64,000 nt of DNA from Streptomyces xylophagus. Its GTDB lineage: Bacteria > Actinomycetota > Actinomycetes > Streptomycetales > Streptomycetaceae. This document shows positions 7,978 through 16,525 of the stretch, in pieces; the first letter of the stretch is position 1, and every line of letters begins with the position of its first letter. The stretch spans positions 186,001-250,000 of the forward strand of contig NZ_JNWO01000001.1 in NCBI RefSeq assembly GCF_000716435.1, in the 5' to 3' direction. The translations under genes were made by a program, and so were the position numbers. The notes beneath the pieces are model-generated. The model was not told the DNA's origin. It saw only the letters and a program-made list of their open reading frames with translations, and did no database searches.

Positions 7978-9348
7978 TCAGCCGGTGTACTGGGCGAAGA
8001 TGCTGGTGAACTGCCAGTTGCTCTGGCTCACGCCCGAGCAGGTGTCGTCGTTCGGGTAGGCGCCCGGGCAGGGACGGTCACGGTTGGCGGACCAGAACGT
8101 CAGCCGCGCGAGGTGGTGCGTCTGCGCGTAGCCGAGGATGGTCTGGAAGTCGGCGGTGGTGACGGTCTCGTTGTTGTCGGTGATGCCGTTCATGGAGGAG
8201 ATGCCCATGTCCCGGTAGGCCGCGTCGTCGCTGTAGCCGTACGCGTTCTTCAGCGCGGTCTTGAGGCCCTCCGCGGCCCGCTGGGTGAGCGTGCCCATGT
8301 TCTGGCCCGCGCCGCCGAAGTCGAACGGCATGATCGTCCAGGCGTCCACGGTCAGTCCGGAGGAAGCGGCCCGGTTGATGAGACTCGTGTCGGGACCGCT
8401 CTGCCCGGTGCCGATGGTGACGTACACCTTGATGCCCGGGTTGTTGGCCTTGACGGTCTTGAGCGCGTCCACGGTCCGCTGCTGCACGGTTGCGTTGCTG
8501 TACGCGTCGGCCTCGATGTCGATGTCGATGGCCTTCAGCGAGTAGGCGCTGATGACCTTCTGGTACGCCGCCGCCAGCTCGCTCGCGCTGGAGCAGGAAC
8601 TCTCCAGCTTGTTGCCGCTGTAGCCGCCGAAGGACGGGACGACGTCACCGCCGTTGGCCCGCACGGTGTTGATGGTCGACTGGTCGACCCCGCCGGTCAG
8701 CGCCCGGCCGCCGTCCCACTGCGGGTTGCAGTAGCCGTTGCTCAGCACGAACGCCAGCGTGAACCACTTCACGCCGGTCGCGTTCATGACAGTCGTGGGG
8801 CTGGGCGGGTTTCCCCAGCCGTTGTAGAGATACGGGGCTACGGCCATCGGGGCGGTCGTGGGCGGGGTCGTGCCGCCGGCGGCGGGCGCGGTCCACTTCT
8901 GGTTGGCGGCGCCGGAGCAGGTCCAGATCTGGGTGCGGGTGCCGTTGGCCGAGGTGTTGCCGGTGACGTCCAGGCACTTGTTGGCGGCCGGGTTCACGAT
9001 GTCGCGCGCGGCGCTCACCGTCCACTGCTGGTTGGCGCTGCCGCCGCACGTCCACAGCTGGAGCTGGGCGCCGTTGGCCGTCGAATTGCCGGTGATGTCA
9101 AGGCACTTGCCGAGGGCTCTGATGGTTCCGTCGGAACCGACCGTCCACTGCTGGGCGGCGGTGCCGTTGCAGTCGTAGATCTGTACGGCCGTGCCGTCGG
9201 CCGAGCTGGCGCCGGCGACGTCGAGACACTTGCCGCCGAGGCCGGTGATGGTGCCGGTCGCGGCCGAGGCGGAGGGTGCTCCGAGGGTGCCGACGGCGGT
9301 GAGGCCGAGGGAGAGTGCGAGGGCGCAGCGCAGGGCGAGGCGTTGCAT
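7978..9348 (-). CDS. Secreted GH18 chitinase-like protein with RICIN lectin
   Basis: A 456-aa exported enzyme. The start is the ATG at 9348 (MQRLALRCALALSLGL..., signal cleavage near SASA, residue 30), preceded by AAAGG. The in-frame codons upstream are hydrophilic and unlikely to be translated. A RICIN beta-trefoil spans about 32–155, then a Thr/Pro-rich linker, then a GH18 TIM barrel with DIDIE ending in Glu279, the general acid of the DxDxE signature, and a preceding SFGGYSG strand. GH18 enzymes hydrolyse beta-1,4-GlcNAc polymers by substrate-assisted catalysis. The promoter carries a Streptomyces chitinase-type repeat, in agreement with chitin induction. First gene of the lectin operon. 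Confidence 0.88.
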   Translation of the reverse strand: MQRLALRCALALSLGLTAVGTLGAPSASAATGTITGLGGKCLDVAGASSADGTAVQIYDCNGTAAQQWTVGSDGTIRALGKCLDITGNSTANGAQLQLWTCGGSANQQWTVSAARDIVNPAANKCLDVTGNTSANGTRTQIWTCSGAANQKWTAPAAGGTTPPTTAPMAVAPYLYNGWGNPPSPTTVMNATGVKWFTLAFVLSNGYCNPQWDGGRALTGGVDQSTINTVRANGGDVVPSFGGYSGNKLESSCSSASELAAAYQKVISAYSLKAIDIDIEADAYSNATVQQRTVDALKTVKANNPGIKVYVTIGTGQSGPDTSLINRAASSGLTVDAWTIMPFDFGGAGQNMGTLTQRAAEGLKTALKNAYGYSDDAAYRDMGISSMNGITDNNETVTTADFQTILGYAQTHHLARLTFWSANRDRPCPGAYPNDDTCSGVSQSNWQFTSIFAQYTG

Positions 9349-9409
9349 GACGAGGGGCCTTTCGTCCTGGGGTGGGGGGTGGACGCCGCCGGCGTGAGGG
9401 CGGTGAGAG

Positions 9410-9450
9410 GTGAACACGCGTGTTCACATATGTGAGCGTGGAATGCATTC
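9410..9450. promoter_or_regulatory. Cluster of three perfect palindromes upstream of GH18 gene
   Basis: GTGAACACGCGTGTTCAC (9410–9427, 18 bp), TCACATATGTGA (9424–9435, 12 bp, sharing TCAC with the first) and GAATGCATTC (9441–9450, 10 bp) lie back to back, 62–102 nt before the GH18 start and downstream of the chitinase-type repeats. The first resembles a LacI- or GntR-type operator. The binding proteins are unknown. Confidence 0.5.
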
Positions 9451-9455
9451 ATGGG

Positions 9456-9491
9456 AGGTCTGTTGGCTGGTGAACCTAAAGGTCTGCACCA
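9456..9491 (-). promoter_or_regulatory. Chitinase-promoter-type direct repeats
   Basis: On the minus strand, TGGTGCAGACCT (9491–9480) differs at one base from TGGTCCAGACCT, the 12-bp direct repeat known from Streptomyces chitinase promoters and linked to chitin induction and DasR-type control. A second partial copy shares CAGACCT (9462–9456), 24 bp further towards the gene. The placement upstream of a GH18 gene supports the assignment. Confidence 0.6.
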
Positions 9492-9655
9492 AAGGCGTCA
9501 AGAGGTGCGACCGGAGAAGTCCTGCAGGGCAGGGGTGAGTTGAGAAGTTGTAGGCGAAGGAAAAGAAATCACCAGGACCATTGAGTGGCCGGTTCTCACA
9601 GGTCACACTGTGCAGACTTTGCGATGATCGTCAGGGTGCGCGTGTCGGAGGAACC

Positions 9656-10165
9656 ATGAACACAACGGGGACCGCGGAGGTCGCGGTGCGGCACATCCTC
9701 AGCGACAAGGTCACGGGAGGCGTCCTCAAACCGAAGACACGCACGATCACCTGGACCTCCGCCCACTACGTGGTCAAGCGACCCCCGTCGGGCAAGCACA
9801 CCGTGGAACTGACCTGCACCGAGTGCTCGGCGTCCCTGCTGGCCGAGGTGCGCGACCAGTCCTCCACCCGCACGCTCGCGACCATCATGCGCGTCGTCGG
9901 GGTGCTGTGTCTGATCGCCTTCGTCACCGCGTTTGCCTACGCCATCCACGAGGGCGGCAAGACCCTCCCCGAGGGGCAGTCGCTGCCGGTCCTCTTCCCC
10001 GTCAGCGTCGTCGCCATCTTCGTCACCTTCGTCGCCGCGCCCACGTTCTACGTCCACGGCCGCAACTACAACGGCGTCAGCATGCTCGACGCCCCCAAGC
10101 CGCGCCGCAGGCACCAGATCAGGCCGGTGCGGGTGGTGAAACGGGGGCCGCGAACTCCCCGATGA
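9656..10165 (+). CDS. Two-TM membrane protein of unknown function
   Basis: A 169-aa protein I do not recognise. The start is the ATG at 9656, 5 nt after GGAGG; an upstream in-frame ATG at 9581 has no such site and adds a peptide overlapping the promoter. The first ~75 residues are soluble and contain one paired cysteine motif (LTCTECSASLL). Two hydrophobic helices follow (about 85–105, VGVLCLIAFVTAFAYAI, and about 118–140, PVLFPVSVVAIFVTFV), then a basic tail (RRRHQIRPVRVVKRGPR). This suggests a small inner-membrane protein with a cytosolic head. It is divergent from the chitinase operon, but nothing shows a shared role. Its 3' end overlaps the small leftward frame at 10119. Confidence 0.7.
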   Translation: MNTTGTAEVAVRHILSDKVTGGVLKPKTRTITWTSAHYVVKRPPSGKHTVELTCTECSASLLAEVRDQSSTRTLATIMRVVGVLCLIAFVTAFAYAIHEGGKTLPEGQSLPVLFPVSVVAIFVTFVAAPTFYVHGRNYNGVSMLDAPKPRRRHQIRPVRVVKRGPRTPR

Positions 10166-10256
10166 GCCGGGCGAGTTCGGCGGGCCGGTCCAGGGTGACG
10201 TCGTACGCCACGGTCCCGGCGGAGAGCTCGATCAACTGCTGTGCTGCCGTGGTCAT
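10119..10256 (-). CDS. Possible 45-aa small protein or gene remnant
   Basis: A 45-codon frame from the ATG at 10256, with a convincing GGGAGG 6 nt upstream. The peptide (MTTAAQQLIELSAGTVAYDV..., ending SPPAPA) looks like ordinary protein, with a helix-forming start and few low-complexity runs. It overlaps the end of the rightward gene at 9656 by 47 nt and is divergent from the large LuxR regulator. It could be a real small gene or the surviving N-terminus of a lost one. I cannot assign a function. The good ribosome site is the main argument for it. Confidence 0.35.
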   Translation of the reverse strand: MTTAAQQLIELSAGTVAYDVTLDRPAELARLIGEFAAPVSPPAPA

Positions 10257-10269
10257 GTACGCCTCCCGT

Positions 10270-10321
10270 GAGTGTCCGCACTCAAGAGGCGGCGGCGGGC
10301 CGAAGTGTGACATCCGCACAC
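10270..10321. promoter_or_regulatory. Two related short dyads upstream of LuxR-type gene
   Basis: GAGTG-TCCG-CACTC (10270–10283) and GTGTG-ACATCCG-CACAC (10305–10321) both have 5-bp perfect arms and share the AGTGT...CCGCAC pattern. They lie 31–82 nt before the GTG start at 10352. Possible autoregulatory sites; the arms are short, so confidence is low. Confidence 0.3.
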
Positions 10322-10351
10322 GAGTTCCCCGCGAGTGGCACAATCGACCGC

Positions 10352-12952
10352 GTGGATTGGGGGATCCTCGAGCGCGAGCCCGAGCTGGCGCGATTGGCTT
10401 CGGCCGCACGTGAGGCGGCGGACGGGGCCGGTTCCGTGGCGCTCGTCTTCGGTGAGGCCGGCATCGGCAAGTCGAGCCTGGTGAAGGCCATGCCGGACCG
10501 ACTGCCCGACCGCACACGCATCCTCCTGGGGCAGTGCGATGATCTCGCCACCCGCCGTCCCCTCGGCCCGTTCCGCGACCTCATCGGCAGCGTCGGCGCC
10601 GAACTCGCCCAGGCCGTCATGGAGGGCGGCGACCGCAACCGCGTCTACGAAGCCCTGCAAGGTGAGTTGGCCGGGGTACCGCATCCGTCGGTACTCGTGG
10701 TGGAGGACGTCCACTGGGCCGACGAGGCCTCGCTGGACGCCCTGCGCTTTCTGGTCCGGCGGATGGAGCGGCTGCCCGCCGTACTCGTCCTCACCTACCG
10801 GGACGACGAGCTGAGCCGCGAGCACCCGCTGCGGCACCTTCTCGGTCAGGTGTCCCAGGCGGACCGCGTGCACCGGCTGCCGCTGGCACGCCTCTCCAAG
10901 TCCGCAGTCCACACGCTCAGTTCGGCCAGCAGGCTCGATCCGGCGCAGGTGTACGAGGTGACCTCGGGCAACCCCTTCTTCGTCGCCGAGGTCCTCGCGG
11001 CCGGCGGCACCGGGGGAGTGCCCCCGACGGTCGTCGACGCGGTGCTCGCCCGACTGCGCGGACTCGACGCCCGGACTGTGGACGCGCTGGAGCAACTCGC
11101 CGTCGTCCCCTCGGCCGTCGAACGGCCCCTCGTCGACACGCTGTTGGCCGACGGCGTCGCAGGGCTCGCCGCCGCCGAGCAGCGCGGACTGCTCACGGTG
11201 GCCCCCGAACGGGTTGCGTTCCGCCACGAGTTGATCCGCCGCGCCGTCGTCGACTCTCTACCCGCGGCCCGCCGTATCGACCTCAACCGCGCCGTCCTCG
11301 CCGCGCTCGTGGCCCGGCCCGGCTCCGACCCGGCCCGTATCGTCCACCACGCCGCGCAGGCCGGCGACCAGGACGCCATCGCCCGCTACGGCCCCGACGC
11401 GGCCCGGGACGCCACGGAGGCCGGTGCCCACCGCGAGGCCGCCGCCCATCTACGGCTCGTGCTGCGGCAGCGGCACCGCTACGCCCCCGCCGAACTCGCC
11501 GACCTGCTCGAACGCTACGCCGTCGAGTGCTACACCCTCGCCGACTCAGTCGAGGCCGTCACCGCGCAACGTGACGCCGTGGCCCTGCGCCGCTCCCTCG
11601 GCGACACCCTCGCCCTCGGCGCCGATCTGCGCTGGCTGTCCCGCATCCACTGGTGGGCGGGGCATGCGAAGGAGGCACAGGACGCGGCAAAAGAGGCCAT
11701 CGCCGTCCTCGAACACGCCGGAGACGACCGGCTGTTGGCCCTCGCCCTCAGCAACACCGCCCAGCTGCGCATGCTGTCCGACCGGTACGCCGAGGCCATC
11801 GCGCACGGCGAGCGCGCCATCGCCCTGGCCCGGCGCGCGGACGACGCCGCGATCCTGGCCCACGCCCTCAACAACGTGGGTGCCGCCCGCTGGCGCGGCG
11901 GAGACCCGGACGGGCGACGGCAGTTGGAGGAGAGCCTCGCCGTGGCGCTCGCCGCAGGGGAGGTCGAACACGCCTGCCGGTCCTACGCCAACATCATCTG
12001 GTCCCTCCTCGACAACCTCCAGTACACCGAGGCCGACCTCTTCCTGCCCCCGGCCATGGAACTCGCCGACCGCGCCGAGCACTTGGGGTTCCTCAACTAC
12101 CTCCACGTCGAGCAGGCCATGCGCCGGCTCGCCGCCGCCGACTGGGAGGACGCCGAGCGGCACGCCGAGTACGGGATGCACGACTTCGTACCGGCCCGCT
12201 GTCCCGCGCTGACCGTCCTGGCCCGCGTGCGCGTCCGGTGCGGCAGGCCGGGCGCTGACGAACTCCTCGCACAGGCCTGGGAGATCGCCGTACGGGCCGG
12301 GGAGTTGCAGCGCACGGGCCCGGTCGCGGCCGTACGGGCGGAGGCGGCCTGGCTGCGGGGCGACCACGCGGCGGCGGCCGAGGCGGCCGGTCCGGTGCAC
12401 GCGCAGGCGGGCCGCCTCGCCTACGGGCCGTACCGGGCCGAACTCGGCTACTGGCTCGGCAAGGTGGGGCAGTCCGTGCCCGTCGACGACAGTGATCACC
12501 CGTACGCGTTGCAGGCAGCCGGGGAGTGGAAACGGGCCGCGGACCTGTGGCAGCAGGCCGGCTGCCCCTACGAACACGCCGCCGCGCTCGCGGAGAGCCC
12601 CGACCCCGCCGACAAACTCACCGCGCTCATCCGACTCGACGCACTCGGCGCCGAACCCCTCGCCCGCCTCCTCCGCGCCGAACTGCGCGACCTCGGCGTC
12701 CGCCACATCCCGCGCGGCCCGCACGCGGCGACCCGGGGCAACCCGGCCGGTCTCACGGAACGCCAACTCCAGGTCGTACGCCTGCTGGTGGACGGCCTGA
12801 CCAACCCGGAGATCGCCGACCGCCTTGTCGTGTCCGTCCGTACCGTCGACAACCACGTGCGAGCCGTACTGGAGAAGCTGGACGCGCCCACCCGACGGCA
12901 GGCAGCGGCCCGCGCCACGGAGCTGGGCCTGCTCCCGGGCGGCGAAACGTAG
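10352..12952 (+). CDS. Large ATP-binding LuxR-family (LAL) regulator
   Basis: An 866-aa regulator of the LAL (MalT-like) type. The N-terminal AAA/STAND ATPase has a Walker A motif (GEAGIGKSS, about 34–42) and a Walker B-like VLVVEDVHWADE (about 115–126). A long TPR-like helical middle follows (about 350–780), and the C-terminal LuxR helix-turn-helix begins at LTERQLQVVRLLVDGL (about 805–866). I take the GTG at 10352 (VDWGILEREPELARL), the standard start of the ATPase domain. In-frame codons further upstream run through the dyads. Such proteins activate antibiotic, sugar or sterol genes. The next gene, a flavin oxidase 102 nt downstream, is the natural candidate target. Confidence 0.92.
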   Translation: MDWGILEREPELARLASAAREAADGAGSVALVFGEAGIGKSSLVKAMPDRLPDRTRILLGQCDDLATRRPLGPFRDLIGSVGAELAQAVMEGGDRNRVYEALQGELAGVPHPSVLVVEDVHWADEASLDALRFLVRRMERLPAVLVLTYRDDELSREHPLRHLLGQVSQADRVHRLPLARLSKSAVHTLSSASRLDPAQVYEVTSGNPFFVAEVLAAGGTGGVPPTVVDAVLARLRGLDARTVDALEQLAVVPSAVERPLVDTLLADGVAGLAAAEQRGLLTVAPERVAFRHELIRRAVVDSLPAARRIDLNRAVLAALVARPGSDPARIVHHAAQAGDQDAIARYGPDAARDATEAGAHREAAAHLRLVLRQRHRYAPAELADLLERYAVECYTLADSVEAVTAQRDAVALRRSLGDTLALGADLRWLSRIHWWAGHAKEAQDAAKEAIAVLEHAGDDRLLALALSNTAQLRMLSDRYAEAIAHGERAIALARRADDAAILAHALNNVGAARWRGGDPDGRRQLEESLAVALAAGEVEHACRSYANIIWSLLDNLQYTEADLFLPPAMELADRAEHLGFLNYLHVEQAMRRLAAADWEDAERHAEYGMHDFVPARCPALTVLARVRVRCGRPGADELLAQAWEIAVRAGELQRTGPVAAVRAEAAWLRGDHAAAAEAAGPVHAQAGRLAYGPYRAELGYWLGKVGQSVPVDDSDHPYALQAAGEWKRAADLWQQAGCPYEHAAALAESPDPADKLTALIRLDALGAEPLARLLRAELRDLGVRHIPRGPHAATRGNPAGLTERQLQVVRLLVDGLTNPEIADRLVVSVRTVDNHVRAVLEKLDAPTRRQAAARATELGLLPGGET

Positions 12953-13054
12953 GTACCCGTAGGCGCCGAGGTGGGTGACGCGCACGGATGACCGCGCCGA
13001 TCCGGTCGAAATAGAACAAGCAGGTCATCCAGAGCACCACGAAACGGGGACCGC

Positions 13055-14470
13055 ATGTCCAGCACACCCGCCCAGGCCGCTCGCCGTGAACTGACCGACT
13101 TCACAGGGGAGTTGATCGGCCCGGACGACGCCGCCTATCCGGAGGCCCGCGCCGTCTACAACGCGATGATCGACAAACGGCCCGCGCTGATCGCGCGCTG
13201 CGCCGATCCCGACGCCGTGGCCCGCGTGATCGCCTTCGCCCGTGCCCACGACCTGCCCCTCGCGATACGCGGCGGCGGCCACCACGGAGCCGGACTCGGC
13301 ACCGTCGACGAGGGAGTGGTCGCCGATCTCTCCCCGCTGAAGGACATCCACGTCGACCCCGAGGCCCGTACCGTCCAGGTCGGCGGCGGCTGCGTCTGGG
13401 GCGAGGTGGACCGCGCCACCAACGCGCACGGACTCGCCACCCCCAGCGGCATCATCTCCACCACCGGCGTCGGCGGCATCGCCACCGGCGGCGGGCTCGG
13501 CCACCTCACCCGCAAGTGCGGCCTGACCATCGACAACCTGCTGGAGGCCGACCTCGTACTGGCCGACGGCAGCCGGGTGCGGGCGAGCGCCGACGAGAAC
13601 AGCGACCTGTTCTGGGCGGTGAGGGGCGGCGGCGGAAACTTCGGTGTCGTCACCTCGTTCCTGTTCCGGCTGCACGAGATCAGCACGGTCGTCGCCGGAC
13701 CCACCTTCTGGCCGGTCGAGATCAGCGCCGAAGTCCTCACCGCCTACCGGGAGTTCCTGCCCAACGCCCCCCGTGAACTGACCGCTTTCTTCCTCTACGG
13801 CAGCGTGCCGCCCGCCCCGCCGTTCCCCGAGGAGATCCAGCTGCGCAAGACGGCCGGCGTCGTGTGGTGCTACACCGGCGGCGACACCGAGGCCGCCGCG
13901 CGGGAGATGGCCCCGCTGCTCGACGCACTGCCCGCACCGCTGCTGCACGCGGCCGGACCGATGCAACACCCGGACATGCAGGGCATGTTCGACGGGCTCT
14001 ACCCGCCGGGTGACCAGTGGTACTGGCGCGCCGACTTCGTCAACGACATCCCCGACGACGCGGTGGAACTCCACGCCAAGTTCGGGGCGGAGGTGCCGAC
14101 CCCGCAGTCGACGATGCACCTCTATCCGATCGACGGCGCCGCCCACGACGTCGGCAACGACGAGACCCCGTGGGCCTATCGCGACGCACGCTGGGCGTCC
14201 GTCTTCGCCGGCGTCGACAGGGACCCAGCCAACGCCGACCTCATCAAGAGGTGGACCATCGACTACCAGGAGGCCCTGCACCCGTACTCGGCGGGCGGCG
14301 CCTACGTGAACATGATGATGGACGAGGGACAGGAACGCGTCCGGGCCAGCTACCGCGGCAACTACGAGCGCCTGGCCCGCATCAAGGCCGACCGTGACCC
14401 GGACAACGTCTTCCGCCTCAACCAGAACATCCACCCGGCCCCGAAACCGCGCTACGAGACTCGCCCGTAA
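13055..14470 (+). CDS. FAD-linked oxidase, berberine-bridge-enzyme type
   Basis: A 471-aa flavoprotein oxidase of the PCMH/VAO fold with a C-terminal BBE motif (YRGNYERLARIKADRDPDNVFR and following). The FAD attachment motif IRGGGHHGAG contains His76, the expected 8-alpha-histidyl link. The stretch where bicovalent enzymes carry a second Cys reads SGIISTTGVGG without Cys, so the flavin is probably attached by one bond only. Family members oxidise alcohols, sugars or phenolic and polyketide intermediates with O2, giving H2O2. The ATG at 13055 follows GGGGA. No signal peptide is seen. It follows the LAL regulator and probably responds to it. Confidence 0.88.
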   Translation: MSSTPAQAARRELTDFTGELIGPDDAAYPEARAVYNAMIDKRPALIARCADPDAVARVIAFARAHDLPLAIRGGGHHGAGLGTVDEGVVADLSPLKDIHVDPEARTVQVGGGCVWGEVDRATNAHGLATPSGIISTTGVGGIATGGGLGHLTRKCGLTIDNLLEADLVLADGSRVRASADENSDLFWAVRGGGGNFGVVTSFLFRLHEISTVVAGPTFWPVEISAEVLTAYREFLPNAPRELTAFFLYGSVPPAPPFPEEIQLRKTAGVVWCYTGGDTEAAAREMAPLLDALPAPLLHAAGPMQHPDMQGMFDGLYPPGDQWYWRADFVNDIPDDAVELHAKFGAEVPTPQSTMHLYPIDGAAHDVGNDETPWAYRDARWASVFAGVDRDPANADLIKRWTIDYQEALHPYSAGGAYVNMMMDEGQERVRASYRGNYERLARIKADRDPDNVFRLNQNIHPAPKPRYETRP

Positions 14471-14495
14471 GACCAGTTCCGAGGCCGGGCCGGCA

Positions 14496-15311
14496 TCACG
14501 CGTTCGGGTCGAACGAGATGCCGGACGGCTCCGCGATGGACAGGGCGTAGTTGAAGTCGCTGTCCCTGATCTTCAGCGTGGCCGAACCGAAGTCGGCGGC
14601 CAGGAGCTTGTCCTTGAGGCCGGCCGGGTAGCCGTTCCAGCCCACCAGGCGCGGGTAGAACCAGTTGCCGGTGGCGTTCTCCGCGGGCTCGTCGTTGGTG
14701 TTGGCGAAGCGGAAGTCGTGCGAGCCGATGCCGTCCTTGTGGTAGACGATCTTGGGGTGCGTGCCGTCGAAGCGCACCCCCGAGGCCGCCGACACCTGGT
14801 AGGCGGAGTGCTGCGACACCGACACGTACTGGACCGTGTTGTCCTTGATCCACACCACGACGTGCTCCCAGTCGTGGGTGTGCCCGATCGCCGCCGGACC
14901 CAGGGTGACCTGGTCCTTCTCGAAGTAGCTGGCGTACATGACCGCGCACCAGTCGTTGTTGCACTTCGTCCGCGAGTACGTGTTGGCGTTGTTCAGCTGG
15001 GCCATGTCGTGGCAGTGCCCGTTGACGTCACCACCGAGCTTCAGCCCGGGGTTGATGGTGCCGTCCAGACCGATGGCGGCCGTGGCGTAGCAGCCGTCGC
15101 CGTCGTAGTCGTAGGCCGGGGAGAACGTCTGCTCCAGGCCGTCGGCGTTCTGCGGAAGCAGAGTAAGTACGTTGGCCTGGGCGGCTGTTGCCTGCCCGAC
15201 GACGAGGGCCAGCGCACCGAGGACGGTGACGACGGCGGAGCGGCGCAGGCGCCGGCCGCGGGACTTCGGGGCTCTTGTCGGGCTGTCGGTGGGGGGTGTC
15301 AGTTCGGGCAC
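14496..15311 (-). CDS. Secreted NPP1-type (NLP) necrosis-inducing-like protein
   Basis: A 271-aa exported protein of the NPP1 family, known from plant-associated microbes, where some members damage plant membranes. The start is the GTG at 15311 (VPELTPPTDS) with CTGGAG upstream; a longer frame reaches 15572 but lacks a ribosome site. The signal peptide ends near AQA (residue 46). The heptad core at 143–149 reads GHTHDWE, one change (Arg to Thr) from the canonical GHRHDWE, and acidic metal-site residues such as YDYDGDGC are kept. Cysteines at C74, C100, C117 and C122 could form disulfides. It is divergent from a LysR regulator, its likely controller. Confidence 0.88.
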   Translation of the reverse strand: MPELTPPTDSPTRAPKSRGRRLRRSAVVTVLGALALVVGQATAAQANVLTLLPQNADGLEQTFSPAYDYDGDGCYATAAIGLDGTINPGLKLGGDVNGHCHDMAQLNNANTYSRTKCNNDWCAVMYASYFEKDQVTLGPAAIGHTHDWEHVVVWIKDNTVQYVSVSQHSAYQVSAASGVRFDGTHPKIVYHKDGIGSHDFRFANTNDEPAENATGNWFYPRLVGWNGYPAGLKDKLLAADFGSATLKIRDSDFNYALSIAEPSGISFDPNA

Positions 15312-15559
15312 GCCGACTCCAGTTCTTGGCGGTGGGGGCGCTACTGGCTGCGCCAGGTCCAGACCATCGCAGGCCGGTGTGTGCACGTCAACACCCTTGC
15401 GGTGTACGGGCTTTGGCGGACCGCTGAACTCTCCCACCTGTGTTTTTCCTGTGTCCCTGTGGCTCTCGGCGCGACCATGGCCCTCGGCGAACAGGTGCGC
15501 TAATTTGAGGTCCACGGCACAGGTGAATGGGCACCCGTGGTGAGTGCGGGAGGTTCTGG

Positions 15560-16525
15560 TTGACCCCGGCACAGCTTCGGGCCTTCGCGGCGACCGTCCG
15601 CCTCGGTTCCGTGAAGGCCGCCGCGGCCGATCTCGCCGTGACGGAGTCGGCCGTGTCGATCCACATCGCGCATCTGCGCAGGGAACTCGGCGACAAGCTC
15701 TTCGCCCGCACGGTCAACGGGCTGGCTTTCACCCCCGGCGGGCTGCGGCTGGCCAGCCGGGCCGCCGAGATGCTGGGACTGCAGGACCAGACGATCCTCG
15801 AGGTGAAGCAGGCCGGCTCCGGCCGGCGACTGCTGCGGGTCGCCGCGTCGAGCCTCTTCGCCGAACACGCCGCACCCGGCCTGATCGAACTGTTCGCGGG
15901 GCGCGCGGACGACCTCGACGTCGAACTCAGTGTGCACAGCCCGCAGAACTTCCCCTCCCTGCTGCTCAACCGCTCCGTCGATGTGGCGATCGGGCCCCGC
16001 CCCGCCACCCTCGACGAGACGATGACCTGCACGCACTTCCTCAACTACCAGGTCATCGCCGTCGTAGGGCCCGATCATCCGCTCGCGACGGGGGCCGGGG
16101 CGAGTGCGGGCGCGGCTGAACTGCGGGGGCAGACCTGGCTGTTGGGGCCCTCGGCGGTCGGGCGGACGGGGATGGTGCCGTCGGTGCTGCGGCGGCTGGG
16201 AATCCCGGAACACAACCAGCGGATCTTTCAGAGTCATGCCGCGTCGGTCGACGAGGCCAAGCGGGGCAAGGGAGTTGCTCTCGCGGTCGCCTTCGCTGTG
16301 ACCAAGGATCTGGCCGAGGGGGATCTCCGTCGGCTGAACGGGCCCCAACTGCCCGCGCGTGGTTCGTGGAACCTGCTCACCCTTCCCGATCGTGAAGCGC
16401 CGGCCGCTGCCGCGGAGTTGCGGCGGTTTGTCACTACGCCGCGGGCCACGCAGGCGATGCTGCGTGGGGCGGGGGTTACGGCGGGGCGGTTCCGGCCGGC
16501 TATTCATGTGACGTTGTGGAGTTGA
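15560..16525 (+). CDS. LysR-family transcriptional regulator
   Basis: A 321-aa LysR-type regulator with an N-terminal winged helix (residues 1–60: LRAFAATVRLGSVKAAAADL, then the TESAVSIHIAHLRRELG recognition helix) and a two-lobed substrate-binding domain (about 88–300). I start it at the TTG at 15560, 6 nt after GGGAGG, which begins the HTH at the normal position; the ATG at 15527 has only a weak site. It is divergent from the NPP1 gene over a 248-bp intergenic region and probably activates it. Its 3' end overlaps the convergent VWA gene by 26 nt. Confidence 0.88.
   Translation: MTPAQLRAFAATVRLGSVKAAAADLAVTESAVSIHIAHLRRELGDKLFARTVNGLAFTPGGLRLASRAAEMLGLQDQTILEVKQAGSGRRLLRVAASSLFAEHAAPGLIELFAGRADDLDVELSVHSPQNFPSLLLNRSVDVAIGPRPATLDETMTCTHFLNYQVIAVVGPDHPLATGAGASAGAAELRGQTWLLGPSAVGRTGMVPSVLRRLGIPEHNQRIFQSHAASVDEAKRGKGVALAVAFAVTKDLAEGDLRRLNGPQLPARGSWNLLTLPDREAPAAAAELRRFVTTPRATQAMLRGAGVTAGRFRPAIHVTLWS

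Larger units (their letters stand above)
9349..9655. other. 307-bp divergent promoter region
   Basis: Gene-free stretch between the leftward lectin operon and the rightward membrane-protein gene. It holds three palindromes (9410–9450) and the chitinase-type repeats (9456–9491), listed separately. From 9492 to 9655 I see only the promoter and leader of the gene at 9656, with a GGAGG ribosome site and no other repeat or coding sequence. Confidence 0.6.

Noticed and set aside
15527..15559. ATG at 15527 as the LysR start
   Set aside because: It has only a weak ribosome site, while the TTG at 15560 follows GGGAGG and starts the HTH in the usual place.
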